Assembly (NCBI GenBank): GCA_004431415.1
Contig: QPMI01000258.1
Location: 1 to 64,000, forward strand
Direction of reading: 5' to 3'
DNA length: 64,000 bases
Origin: Cyanophora paradoxa
Lineage: Eukaryota > Glaucocystophyceae > Cyanophorales > Cyanophoraceae
Below the pieces are notes generated by a model. That model did no database searches. It was not told where the DNA came from and saw only the letters and a program-made list of their open reading frames with translations. Position numbers and translations under genes: made by a program. Within the stretch, counting starts at the first letter, position 1. Every line of letters begins with the position of its first letter. This document shows positions 51,689 to 63,496 of this stretch, piece after piece.

Positions 51689-52643
51689 GCCCGGTGCCCC
51701 CGCCCCCGCACCCCGCCCCCGCCCGCCTCAGCGCTGACGGCCCTCGCACACAGACAACGATGTCTCGCGAACGACGCTCGGCGTGCGCACTGGCACAGCC
51801 TCTGCCGGCCTGCAGCTGTCGCCACATTGTGCAGGCTCTCAGATGTTGTGGCCCTTTCGGAATGTTCAAGGCTTGCAATGGGGCCCGTGACCGTTCCGCG
51901 CACTCGCCGTTTCGTTCACGTGAAGTCTCAAGGGGCGATCAGCGGGGGTACCCCGCACCCTATGCGGGGGTTACCAGTTAGCTATAGACTCTAAAAGCTT
52001 CGGAGTTTAAGGATTCCTGATCATGAGCCCGGCCAGGGCTAGGGTAAAGCCTTGAAGGCTGCTCCGATTCTTATGCATGCGCAGGGCCTGCCAGCTGCAG
52101 GCTGCACCCACATGTCCAGCGCTAGCGGGGTGTCCTTCAAAGCTTGAAGGCTTCAAGTTTTGTGGTCAGGGGCCCGGGGGGTGCCATGATGCCATGATGG
52201 CCTAACCGTGGGGGCTGCCTCATGCTCATCGAGTCATCACGGCCCCCAGCCTCAGGGCCTCAAGGCTTGGAGGCATGGGGGCGGGATCATCGGACTCACA
52301 CATGAGCCTCAGAGCTCGCGCAATTGCCAAGTTGCAAGCTTAAGGGCTTCAAGGCTTCGAGGCTCCGGGAAGTCCCGGGCCGGGGTCCAAACTTGAAGGA
52401 CTCGGGAGGCTCCGAGGCCTGATCATGAGGGGCCGCGGTTGGGGGTTTCCGAAGTTCAAAATTGAAATGTACACCTGACTCTCTTTCTGTTTCTCTTTGG
52501 GTCTGCTGTGCTGGTGCTGAAATTGAAATCTACCTCTACATGCCATGATGTACACTCGGTGACCGTACGCGTGATTCTCACGTTTGCACTGCCAGGCCAG
52601 CGGCCGGCAGCCGTGTCAGGATCGTGAACTCTGAGCCCGGCGC
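51689..52643. other. Low-GC convergent intergenic island with AAGGCTTCAAG repeats
   Basis: 955 bp between the convergent SET and DDHD genes. From about 51940 the composition drops in GC and CpG. It holds a GCGGGGGTACCCCGC palindrome (51945-51960), several variants of CTTGAAGGCTTCAAG, repeated TGATCATGAG, CATGATG and CAAGGCTT. The style matches the island at 23740-24360 although the sequences are not simple copies. No gene or transposon domain seen. Confidence 0.7.
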
Positions 52644-55600
52644 TTATCGCGTAGGCCTGGGTGCGCTGCTCGCGTCCGCCTGGGGAGCGGGGCCCGCCCC
52701 CGCGGCTCGCGAGCGCTGCGGCCCGAGGGCGTCGGCGCCGTCGGCAGATCCAGAGGGGCTCCGGGCCCCGCCGGGGGCCTCAGGCTCCTCCCCGCCCACG
52801 CCGCCGGGCGGGCGCGGCTGCCCGCTCGAGTGCATCTCCTGCAGGGGCCGCCCGTCCGACGTCTGCCGCAGCAGCACCTTCAAGAGGAAGAGCATCGTGT
52901 CGCCTGCGCCCGCGGGGCTCGACACCGGCAGCCCAAGCCTCGCGAGGACTGTCGCGCACGGCTCTTCCAGTAGACGAAGTGGGCGGGGAGGACGCCGAGG
53001 TACTCCGACAGCGACTCGTGCGCCCGCTCTGCGCCCGCCCCGAGCCGCCGCCGGTGAGCAGCCCGGGGCGGGGCGGGGCGGGGCGGGGCGGGGCACCCTG
53101 GAGCATGAAGTCGAAGCGGAGGCCGCCGCGGAGGACCTCCTCGGGGTCCCGCTCCAGCTCCCGCTCCGCCTCGAGCTCCACGTCCCCCGCGCTCCCCTCC
53201 CCCTCTCCGTCCCCCTCGCACCCCGAGCCCCCGCTCCCCGCCCCCGGCCCCTCCCGCCGCGCCCCCGCCCCCGCCCCCGCCGCGGGGCCGGGGCGTGCCC
53301 TGGTGGGGCGGCGGGGAGGGGCGGAGGGCCATGCCCCGCAGGGGCTCCACGCCGGCGCCGGTGGAGGGCCCTCCCCGCTCCGCCCCCTCCTCCTCGCTCT
53401 CCGTCCACGCCTCGCTCCCTACCGACCCCCGCCCCCAGCGCCGCCCGTCAGAAAGCAGCCAGGGGCGCGGTGCGAGGCGGGGGCGCGGGCACCGAGGAGG
53501 CCGCGGGCGGGGCCGGGGCGGGGAGGCGCGCCGGCGCCTCTCGCGGTCGGCCATGCTGGCGAGGCCGGCCCCCGCGAAGGTGGCCCGCCCGGGGCGCCGG
53601 CCCCCGCCGCCTCCTCCCACCCCTCCTCTTCCTCGTCGCTCTCCTGCAGGTACGCGCTCGCCTCCGGGTCGGGCCGCGGCGAGCCGCCCCTGCCGCCCCC
53701 CGCCCGCCTTAGCCGCCGCCGCACAGCGCGGTCAGGAGCAGGGCGGGCGTGTGGCGGGGCGGGGCGGGGGCGGCACCGTCCATGTCCTGCATCTGCAGCG
53801 TGGCGGCGCTCGCGGCCGCCCGCGTGGGCCGGGGCGGCCGCGGGGCCTTGCTGGGCGAGGCCCCGCTGCCCTCGATGCTCTCCGCCCCGGACCCCGACGC
53901 CAGCCCCTCCGCGCTCGCCGAGCCCAGAGACCCCGCCCCGGGCCGCCCACCGCCGCCCCGGCCCCGGCGGCGGCGCCGCCACCAGCGCTGGCACCGGGAC
54001 GGGCCCGCGGGCCGGGGCGGGGCGGGCCCCAGAGGCGCCTGGGGAAGCCGCCGATGGCGCCGACGGCGCCGATGACGCGGTCCTTGATCGCCCCCGTGCG
54101 CGCCGACACGCTGCGCCCCCGCCAGCTCACCCCGCCCCGGCCGGGCGGGGGCGGGGCGGGGCGGGGGCGGGTCGGGGCGGGGGCGGGGCGGGGGCGGGGG
54201 CGGGCGCCTGTAGTGGGAGCGGAGGCCGCCGGTGCGCCAGTGGGGCAGCACGCAGGGCGCCTCCACCGCCCCGGGGCCGGCGCCGGCGCCCTGCACCAGC
54301 GCCTCCCCGCTCGACGCCAGCAGCGGCTCCAGCCGGTCTGCCCCCGCCCCGGCCCCGCTCAGTGATGCTCACGCCCCGCCCCTCTGCGGCCGGGAGCAGC
54401 GCGCACATGCGACGGGATCGTGCTGGGCGGGACCGGCGAGGGGCGAGTGAGCGGAGCGGGGCGGTACGGTGCAAGCCGGGCCCTGGCTGCGGTCGGAGGC
54501 AGCGCGCACGGGATGGAATATGTCTGCGCGCGAGGGCGGGTGCCACGGTGAGACCGGCGCTCGGGAAGGCAAGCGCGGCGGGCGGGGCGGACTGTAGATG
54601 GGACAGCCGCGCAGGAGCATCGAGCGGCCGCGGGGCGCCCCGCGGAGGGTGAGGAAGACAGCGAGCTGCGGCACGGCCGTCAGCGGGTGGAGCTCAGCTG
54701 CGGACGGGCGAAGGCGGGGGCGGGGGTCGGACGGGGGAGCCGGCGCAGAAGAGGTTGGAGACGCGGAAGTCGAGGCGCGGGTAGCGCAGCGGGCGTCCCC
54801 CCGCCGCCAGCGGCTCCGGCTCCGCCTCCGCCGCCCCGTCCGGCACGTGCCCGTACCCCGGCTGGTGCCGCAGGATGTCGTACGCTGCAGGCGGACGTTG
54901 GTCGGCGCGGGGAGGGCGGGGAGGCGGGGGGCGGGGCGGACAGATGACGGAGCCGAGGGAGTGGCCGAAGACGGAGACGGGCCCGTCGAAGTCGGGGTGG
55001 CGCCCCATGAAGTCCCGGTACGTCCCGTTCAGCAGCGCCGTCACCTCCGAGATGATCACCTGCCCCCGCCCCGCCCCCGCTCGCCCCGCCGCGTTCCCGG
55101 GGGAGGGGGAGGGGCGGGGCCGGGGGCGCCTGCTCGTAGGTGGGGCTCATGTAGTACAGCACGTCGAGGAACGTGTCGTTCAGGAACCTGGGGCCCCGCG
55201 CGTCGGCCGCTGGGGAGGGGCCCCGGCCCCGGCCGCGCGGGCGGGAGAGGCGCCGCTCACATCCGGAACCGCTGCGCGAACGGCAGTGTGATCTCCTGCG
55301 CCGCGGCACCAGGTCAGCTCTGCGCGCTTCGAAACTGAACCTACTGTCATTATCCGCACACCTGCATGATTCTGCGTGCCGCGCGTCGGGCGCGCGGGCG
55401 CGGTTAGAGCAGTTGCGAAGAGGTGTGCGCAAAGCGCGCGCGCGCGGGGGGGACAGTGGCGCACTTGTCCACGCCGTGAAGATCGTGCAATCGCGAGTGC
55501 CACTCGACCTGGCGCCGGCGCGTGAGGCCGCAGTGCGCGAGGTGTCGCGGGCGCAGCGCGGCTACCGTCTCGAAGGCCACGTCGACGCCGTGAAGCCGCT

Positions 55601-56050
55601 CAGGGAAGTGCGATTTGAGAAGAACATCTCGATTCGTCCTCATCTGTGTTTGCAGGTCGGCGCGGCGCGGCGCGGCCTCCGCTAGGCCCGCCGCGATACC
55701 TTGGTGAGGTTGTCGCGGATGAAGGAGCCTTCGATTTGTTCGTTGTTCTTCCCCTTGGCCGTCCACTGCTGACTTCCGATTCCATGGACGACTGCAAAAG
55801 TGAAGCAGAGGTTGCGGGGTCAGCGCGAGCACGGCGGGGAGTTGCGTACACGAACGAATCAAAGAGGCATCTGGCGCGCGCAGGCGCGCTCAGGCGCACC
55901 GATCACAAGGTGGTTAGGCTTCTTCGGCCGCGACTCGGCCTCGTAGTGCACGGCCCCCTTCTTGTGCGTGAGCGTATCGAGCGCTTGCAAGGGGCGCGGT
56001 TCGGGCGGTGGCGTTTCAGCCTGCCTGAAGCTTCGCAGCTTCTGGAGCAT
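52644..56050 (-). CDS. DDHD-domain phospholipase (PA-preferring PLA1 family)
   Basis: Hydrolyses phosphatidic acid or related lipids on ER/Golgi membranes. Start at 56050 (MLQKLRSFRQAETPPPEP). An intron joins KPNHLVIV to VHGIGSQQWTAKGKNNEQ, then IEGSFIRDNLTK, TQMRTNRDVLLKSHFPER, VEWHSRLHDLHGVDK, ITLPFAQRFRM, FLNDTFLDVLYYMSPTYEQ, VIISEVTALLNGTYRDFM, PVSVFGHSLGSVI (GHSLG lipase nucleophile), LDFRVSNLFCAGSPV, VAVFLTLRG, IFHPHDPVAYRLEPLL (DDHD start, joined over two introns), LRFDFMLQ, ESLSEYLGVLPAHFVYWKS, DTMLFLLKVLL and a low-complexity tail ending ASSAPRPTR. All family landmarks are in order. A large Ala/Gly/Pro-rich insert sits inside the DDHD domain (about 53200-54250). Confidence 0.92.
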
Positions 56051-56459
56051 CGCGCTCAGGCGCCTCCAGCGGCGGACCAGCGCTCCTGACGCTGCTAACC
56101 GTCGAATCGTCGAACACAGAAACGTGCTTCTTGCGGATTCGAACCGTCGACCACAGAACTTCGCCCCCCCTTTTCAAACCGCGCCGGCCCGGCGCGCGCG
56201 CGCGCGCTCGGCTGCGCCCGATCGCGATGGCTCCTCGAGCGGCTTTTTACCGACTGCACATTTGCGCAGCCGTCGTGACCGCGGCAAACCCAAAGCTCAC
56301 GCAGCTCCCACACGAATGGGGAGCCGTGCGTCCTCCACCCGCTACGCAGGGCAGAAAGATGTAAAGCCGAGCGGTTCAAATTCGTCGACCCTCCGCGCGC
56401 TCGGCGAGCTGGAAAGGTGCTCCGCGACGCGCGCGAAGGAGACGCACCAGGCCCATGGC
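56051..56459. promoter_or_regulatory. Divergent region DDHD lipase / acyltransferase-like gene
   Basis: 409 bp of lower GC between divergent genes, with repeated TCGAA(T/C)CGTCGA near 56100-56160 and a GCGCGCGCGCGC run at 56196-56208. No exon was established; the first exon of the acyltransferase-like gene may lie in the right part. Confidence 0.4.
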
Positions 56460-58699
56460 CCAGCCGCGGACAGACGAGGCTAACGGGACTTGCGCAGGTT
56501 CTGGCACGCCTGCTCGGGCATCGGCTACGGGAACGTGGTCGTCTGCGTGAAGCTCGAGGGGCCGCTCGTCCCCGAGCTCTTTCGAGCCGCCGTGAGCTTC
56601 TTCTCGCCCGGTCGCTTCGGTTCAGAACTGCGTGTCACATGCAAACCCGCCGCGCAGTGGCTCGCCTGCCTCCGGGAGCAGACAGCGCTCCGCGTCGCCG
56701 TCACGGGTGAGCTCGCTCACCCGGTCACCCGGCGCCTCGGTCGGAGCCTTGAGAGATCCAGCGCCACCGCAGAGGAGGCCGGGATCAAGTACTTTCGCTC
56801 GCTCTCCGAGTGGAGCGTGAGGCGGACGTTTGAAGGCGAGCGCCGCCGCCCGCACGCCGCCCGCGGCCGCCCCGCTGACCTCGGCGCGCCGGCCGGCACG
56901 CAGTGGTGCAGTGCGCGAACGAAGAGGCGCGGGAGGAGGCGCGGCAGGCGGCCGGGGCGCGGCGCTTCGGGAACGAGGAGGCGCTGGCGCGGGCGTCGCT
57001 GCTCGTCGCCGACAACTCCGGGGCGCCGCGCACCGCTCCGAGCTCGTCCTCTCGCTCTGCGCCGCCGTCTGCGGTGCGACCCCCGCCCCGCCCCGGCCGA
57101 CGGCGCGCGGGGGCGAGGGAGGGGCGGGGCAGACGGCAGCAACGCGGGGCGCTGGTCGCGGCGCTGCTCGGGCGCTACCGCGTGCTGCAGCGCCCGCCCT
57201 CGACCCTCCTCCCCAAGCCCCTCCCGCCCCGGCCGAGGCCCTCGCCCGCCCCCCGTCCTCGAGCGCGCCCGCGCCGCCCCCCGGCGCCCCTGCGCGGGGC
57301 CGCCCCGCCCGGCGTCGAGGCGGAGCCGCGGGCGGCGCGCCGGGGCCGCGGCGGCAGCGCTTCCTCTGCGCAGAGCTGGGCGAGGGGCCACGGGGGAGCT
57401 GCTGACGGCCTGCCGGCGCCGGGGGCCTCCCTCGGGGCCGCCCTCGCCGCCGCCTTCACCGCCGCCGCAGCGGGGGCCGGGCTCGTCGCCCCGGGCCCCC
57501 CGAGGGCCCCGAGGGGAGCCGCTGTGCGCCCCCGACCTGCGCGTCGGGCTGGACCTGCGGCGCCACTGGGAGGCCGCGCGGGGCGCCCCGGGCGGGGCGA
57601 CGCGGCGTGCTACGCCGCCGTCCTCTCCGCGGGGGTCCCCCTCGGCCCCGCCACGCCCCTCTGGGAACTCGCGGCGGCCGCCCACGAGGCGATCCACGGC
57701 GTCGTGCGCCGCCACGAGCACCTCGCCTGCCTGCGCGCCCCCGCCCCGCCCCGCTCCTCCGCTTCGGTGGCGGCTCACGTGGGGGCGGGGGCAGGAACTC
57801 GATGGCGGGGCGCTGGCGCGGGGCGCGGCGCCGCTGCGCTCCCTGCGGCACCGCGCCGCCGGCGCCCTCGACATGCTCGCCCTCTCCCCCTCGGCGCCGT
57901 CCGCCCCGCCCCCGCCCCGCCCCCGCCCCCGGCGCCTTCGCGGGGGCCGACGCGGGGGCGGGCAGCTGCCGGGCTGGAGCCGGCGGGGTGCCCGCTGCGC
58001 GTGCGCTCCTTCGCGCAGTTCGTCGGCCTCGCGGGCCTCGGGCCCCGCGCCCACCTCGCCGCCGCCCTGCACCGCGACCGGTCCCCGCCCCCGCCCCGCC
58101 CCGCTGCGCTGCGGCGGCTGAGGGCGGGCAGGCTCTGCCTGTGGCTCTCGTGCGCGGAGGAGGCGGGGCCGGCGGGGCGGCGGGGCCCTCCTCGAGGGCG
58201 TCGCCGCGTGCCTGCGCGCCGCCGCCGCGGGGAGCCGCGCGTGGCGGAGGCGCTGCCGCCGCCCGCCGCCGCCGCCCTCGAGGCCGCCTTCGAGGAGGCC
58301 GCCCAATCCCTCGCCCGCAGGCAGCCCTCGTGCCCGCCCCGCCCCGCGGCCACCCCCTCCTCTACCCCCCTCCCGCCCCGCCCCGCCCCGCCCCCCGCCG
58401 CAGACACCGGCCCGGCCCCGGGCGGGGCCGTCGTGCTCCCCGCGGGGGCACGAAAGCCCTCCGCGGGGGAGCGAAAGCCCTCGGCGGGGGCGCGGAAGTC
58501 CTCCGCGGGGGCGCGGAGGGGGTCGGCGGGGGCGCGGAAGGCGTCGGGGGGGCCCGGGAGGCGGCCGACGTACGAGCCGCTGTGGGGCGGCGGGGGCGAT
58601 CGGGAGGAGGGCGCGCGGACGCCGAAGCGCGCGTGGGGCCGCGACGAGCCGCCCGGCGTGCTCTTCGTGGGCCCCCCTACCCCCCTCGCGTACACGTAG
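56460..58699 (+). CDS. Condensation/PapA-like acyltransferase, frame disrupted or misassembled
   Basis: Resembles the CoA-dependent acyltransferase fold (condensation, PapA or alcohol acyltransferase families). RFWHACSGIGYGNVVVCVKL-EGPLVPELFRAA matches the family N-terminus; introns join it to WLACLREQTALRVAVT and EEAGIKYFRSLSEWS. Then NEEAREEARQAAGARRFG, ALARASLLVADNSGAP, HRSELVLSLCAAVC, DGSNAG (place of the HxxxDG active-site motif; the His is not obvious), DLRVGLDLRRHWEAA, CYAAVLSAGVPLGPATPLWE, LAAAAHEAIHGVVRRHEHL. Near 57025-57035 and 57140-57155 the continuing sequence changes reading frame without a splice site. The C-terminus has five 7-residue repeats (AGARKPS type) and ends VGPPTPLAYT. 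The real start is unknown. It could be a decaying gene or carry sequencing errors. Confidence 0.55.
58440..58550 (+). repeat. 21-bp tandem repeat coding (AGARKPS)n
   Basis: About five units of GGGGGCGCGGAAGTCCTCCGC type encode AGARKPS/AGERKPS/AGARKSS/AGARRGS/AGARKAS. The basic-Ser repeats resemble phosphorylation-site tails. Confidence 0.8.
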
Positions 58700-58820
58700 C
58701 CGCTCCTCGGGATCGGATCGGACTCGACGATGATGTACACGTGCGGGGACACAGGGGGAGGGCAAGGGGCGGGCGCGAGGGGGACGGGAGCGCCGTGGCC
58801 GAGGGGGGGCGGAGGGGGGC

Positions 58821-61800
58821 TCAGGAGGGGAGGAGCTCCTTGTAGCGCTCGGCGGTCTCCGGGGCGGCTTTCTTGGCGCGGACGAGGGCGAGGGTGTTCT
58901 GGTAGGAGGCGAGGGTGGCCGGCTCGAGGGCGGGCGCCGCCCCCGCCGCGTGCTCCTTGATGGAGTCGAGGAGCTGGTTGAGGAAGGCCGGGGTGACGGC
59001 GGCCTCGGCGCCGGCGTCGAAGTAGTAGAGGGCCTGGTTGAGGAGCTCGACGAGGAGCTGCACGGGGCTCCCCGAGAGGGCGCTCCCCTCCGCCACCTTC
59101 ACCGCCTTCTTCAGGCACTCCAGCACCCGCCGCCCGTCCCGCGGGAAGCCGCCCGCCTGCAGCTCCGCGGGGCGCCAGAAGAGGTGGGAGGCGAGGTAGG
59201 TGCAGCGGCACTGGTCCGGCTTCTTGAGGAGGCGCGTGCAGCTCTGCACGCACTTCACCGCCGCGCTCTCGTAGTCCTCGGCGCCCAGCGCCTCGAGGGA
59301 GGTGAGGCTCCCGATGATGAGCGTGAGCGCCGCGAACTGCTGCTTCGAGTCCGCGATCTCCTCCTCGAAGACCACGAAGGCCTGCGGGGCGCCTCGGGCC
59401 GGCGGCGGCCGGCGGGCGGCGCGAGGGCGGGCGCGGGGGCACCTGGGTGAGGAACTCGTAGGCGAAGTCGAGGACGCCGCAGCGGGCGGCCGCCTGCGCG
59501 CACTGCAGGAAGAGCCGCAGCGCCGTGTTCGGCACCACCTGCCCGCCCCCGCGCCCCCTCAGCCCGGCCCGCGGCGGCGCGGCGGGGCGGGCGGCTCGCC
59601 TGGACAAGGGGCAGCGCGGTCTGCAGCACGAACTTGAAGAGGTCGGCCGTCTTGGGGGTCACCTCCTCCCCCGCCGCCTCCTTCGCGCGGATCGCCGGCG
59701 CGAGCTGCCGGCCCGTCAGCGCGCGGCGGGGGCCCGGCGAGGAGCGGGAGGCGGGGGCCTTGAGGAGGGAGAAGATGAGGGGCGGGAGGGTGAACTTGAT
59801 GCGCCGGGGCCCGCCAGCGGCGACGTGCTTGCGCGCGGAGGAGTACATCTGGAGGGGCGCTGGACGGGGCGGGGCGGGGCGGGGGCGGTGGCGGGGGCGG
59901 GGCGGGGCGGACGGCGAAGAGGGTGGCGGGGTCGGGTGCTGGAGGAGGTGGATGGCCCGCGCCACCAGGTTCTGCTCCTCCTCGAACTCCTCCTGCCCGC
60001 GAGCTCGCAGGGCGGGGCGCGGGGCGCGGGGCGCGGGCGGGCGGCGGGGCGCACGGGGTCCTCGTTGGCGTCCTCGTGGGGGCGGGGGCCGCCCCGGGGC
60101 CCTCCCCGTCCGCCGTCAGCGGCCGCACGAACTCGAAGAGGACCTCCACCTGCGAACAAAGTCAGGCCGGGTCGGGCGGGCGCGCCAGCGAGCGGGCGGG
60201 CGGGCGCCGCGGGGCCGGCGCGCGCGCGCCTTGGACGGCTCCTCGACGGCGCTGCGGTTGCGGACGACGGCCTGCAGCAGCGACGTCGCCACCGTCTTCC
60301 GCGTCTTGAACTGCCGGCGGCCGCTTGAACGGGCCTCTCGGCGGGCGCGGGGGGGCGGGGCGGGGGGTACCGGGAGGTAGGCGAGGAGGGCGGAGAAGTT
60401 CTTGAGCTCGAGGATGGTGAGGACGCGGGCCTTGTAGGAGGCGAGGGGCGTCGTCAGCAGCTGCACGAGGTTCCGCACCGCGGGGCCCTCCTCCAGCCTG
60501 CCCCGCCCCTCGGCGGCGGGGCCGAGGGGGCCGGGGCGGGGCGGGGCGCGGGGCGGGGCGGACTGGCGGAGGGCGATGGAGGAGAGGGCGACGGCGGCCT
60601 GGCCCAGGATCTGGCCCCCGGCGGCCCCGTCGGGCGGGAGGGGGGCGGGAGGAAGGGGGCCCCGGGGGCGCCGCGCACCTGGTCGACGTACTCGAGGCGG
60701 TCCGGGTAGCACTTGAGCGCGAAGTTGAGCAGCGCCACCTGCGCGCCCCGGGGGATGAGCGGGCGGGGCGGGGCAGGCGGGACAGGCGGGGCGGGGCGGG
60801 CGGGGCTGGGCGCCTGGAGGGAGAGGACGGCGGCGAGCTCGAGGTTGCCCTGCGCGTTGACGATCTTCGCGACGTTCTCCGAGAGCTGCCCGAACGCCCC
60901 GTACTCCTCCGAGATCCCGTTCTGCGCCGCGTACTGCCCCGCGCCCTGAGAGGCACGCGGGGCGGGGCGGGGCGGGGGCGGGGCGGGCCTTGGCGAGGCG
61001 GTCCATGAGGTTGACGAGGACGGCGCGGATGTCGACGCCCTGCTGCAGCTGCGCGCACGTCCCCAGGAACGCCTGCAGCGTCTCCAGGTGGAACTCGTCC
61101 GGGAACGCCTGCACCGCCCCCGCACCACGTTCGCGTGCCGCTGGGCCGGCGGGGAGGCCCGGGGCGGGGGGGCGGGCGGAGGGGCGGGCGGGCCTGGATG
61201 ATGATGTCCATGAGGTACTCCTGGGCGATGGGGTCCTTGCACGTCACGATCTGCTCCGTGATGCGGGGCAGCACTTGCTGCGGGGGCGTCACGCGCCGGC
61301 CGGGGGCCGGGGGCCGGGGGCCAGCGGCGGCGGGGGGCACCGTCTTGTAGGTCTCGAGGTCGACGCCCTCAATCTGGGAGAGGCGCACGAGGTTCGAGCC
61401 GACCAGCTGCCGCAGCTCCTTCCGCTCCCGCTCCCTGCTCCCCCGCCCCCCTCAGCCCCCGCCGCCCCCGCCGCACGCCCCACCGCCGCCCCCCGCACCG
61501 CTTCTCCCGCTCCCGCAGCGGGCCCTGGTGCTGCATGCGCACCTGCGGGGCGGGGGCGGCTCGCGGGGTGCGGGGCGGGGCGGGGCGGGGGCGGGCGGGG
61601 CGGGGGCGTGCCCAGAGCTTGTTCATCTCGAGGAAGTTGCTGAGCACGAACTCGATCGAGTCCTTCACCGAGCCGCCCTCCCTGCCCGCCCCGCTCAGCG
61701 CCCCGCCCCGGCCCCCCGCCCCCGCCGCCCCGCCCGCACCCCTCGTACTCGTTCCCCGCCTGCCCGGGCGCCCGGTCCGGCAGCTTGTCCTTCGTGAGCT

Positions 61801-62693
61801 GCGAGAGGTAGGAGCGGAGGAAGAGGCCGCGGGTCGGGTGCTGCGCCCCGGGGTCAGCGTGTGGAGGTGGGGCGCGGGACGGGCGGGGGCGGGCCTGGAC
61901 GCCGCGGCACATCTCGACGAGGTCGCGGAGGACCTCGCGCGCCGGCGCCTCCTTCGAGCGGATGTACACGCTCCCCACCGTGATCAGCAGGTACCTGCCC
62001 CGCCCCCCCGGCTCACCCCGCCCCCGCCCTCGCGCCCCCGGCGCCCCGCCGCGCTTACAGGCGCGGAATGATCTGCGTCGCGTGCTGCACGAGCTCGTAC
62101 AGGTCGATCATCCGCGTCCCTGCGCCCGCGCCGTCGGCCGCTGGGGCCCCCACGGCGAGCCGGGCCCCGCACCGCTCTTGTTGGCCTCGCGGAAGTACTG
62201 CTCCAGGTAGGAGAGCTCGTTGAACACCTTCATATCTGCGTGCGCTCGCGGGTTGGCGTCTGGACCACTTTCAGTGCGTACGCGGGGCCAAGCGCACAGA
62301 GGTCGTAGTAGTTCTTGGGGCTCATGGAGCCGGTTCGCAGCTCCGAAAGCATCGCAGAGGCGTGCTTCAGCGCGTCCTTCAGCTTGTTCTGGTCCTGCGC
62401 GCCGGAATGTGTACGGGCGGAAGGGTGACGCGGTCAGACGGCGCGGCGCGTGGCGCAGGGGCGCCGCGAGCGTTCTCTGGCGGCTGGGGGGTCGCGTACG
62501 AGGGCCTTTTTCATGTGGTACGCGCTGGACTTGACCACCATGCTGCGCGGGATGATCAACCGGCACCCCATCGGGCGGGACACGGGCGCGTCGGGGCTCG
62601 ACGGCTGGTCGCCCTGGAAAGCGCAGCATTCCGGCGAACGACGAACCTGGCATCGTTGAGAAGCTTGTCCTGCTCCTCCTCCGGCGAGAGCAT
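58821..62693 (-). CDS. VPS35: VPS35, retromer core subunit
   Basis: Scaffold of the retromer that returns cargo from endosomes to the Golgi or plasma membrane. Start at 62693: [98 protein letters not shown] (PRLYL contact motif for VPS26/Rab7), [159 protein letters not shown], then helical repeats to [52 protein letters not shown] and the end [10 protein letters not shown]. Complete. Introns are C-rich on the sense strand and include several GC donors. Confidence 0.97.
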
Positions 62694-63496
62694 ACGCGGC
62701 TGCTCCGCGACAGCCTGGCGGACAGGCGATCAGCGAGGGCACGTTCGCGCCCGCCGGAACGCGCGGCGGACCATCTTTTGCTCCGAGTTTGTGTGTACCC
62801 CCGCCCAGACCTCTAATGAAGCTGCCCAGCGAAGCGTCGGCCTTCTCTTTCGCCCTCGCGGCGTTTCCGCGCAGTGGCGTCCGCGGGCCTTCCAGCTGCA
62901 CCTCTCCGGCTCCGCCACCACGCGCCAGCATCTCGCCGGCGACGCGTGCGCCCGTCCGCGCCGGCCCGAGCGCTCCGGCGCGTCAGGCGTGCTGGGAGCT
63001 GTCAACAGGACTCCGTCACTTCGCCGCAGAGCGGGTTCGTCGCCCCGATCGATGCCACTCCTTTCCGCCCGCTCCGCCGCCCCTCCAGCCCTCTCAGTCG
63101 CCCAAAGGCCCATGTACTTCTCGTTTCGCATCCGTCCTAAGCGCCGTGGCGCCCGCTGCTGGCTCTAATCAACCGTAATGCCCCTCGAGATTTCTGTCTA
63201 AGCTAAGAGAGCGCGACGGGCGGCTTGACACTTCTCAACGTCTTCGAGAGCGCACCGCTGATCGGATGCCGACTTGCAGAGGGGCGGTTTCGCGGAGTCC
63301 TGCAGGCGAGCGGCTGCGGCGGCGCGGCACACATGCGAGCCCCGGCAGTTTGACGTCCAGTGCATGCGGGATCCCGGCAACGGTTTCTTGCGCGAGGCAA
63401 GCGTGGCATCCCGTGGGGCTCGCTCCTAGAGACTGACCTCCGCGGCGTGGCATCCCATAGATTAAGCGGTTCTCCGAAACTGACCTCGGCCGGGGG
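62694..63496. promoter_or_regulatory. Divergent region VPS35 / zinc-ribbon membrane protein
   Basis: About 800 bp of lower GC. An open minus-strand frame (62730-63131) has no domain-like content. It may hold an untranslated first exon of VPS35 or the missing 5' exon of the right-hand gene. A repeated phrase GTGGCATCCC(G/A)T lies at 63402-63412 and 63448-63458, each near CTGACCTC. Confidence 0.4.

Noticed and set aside
56125..56160. T-arm-like CGGTTCGAATCCGC on the minus strand, suggesting a tRNA
   Set aside because: No matching acceptor, D-arm or anticodon stem could be assembled around it.
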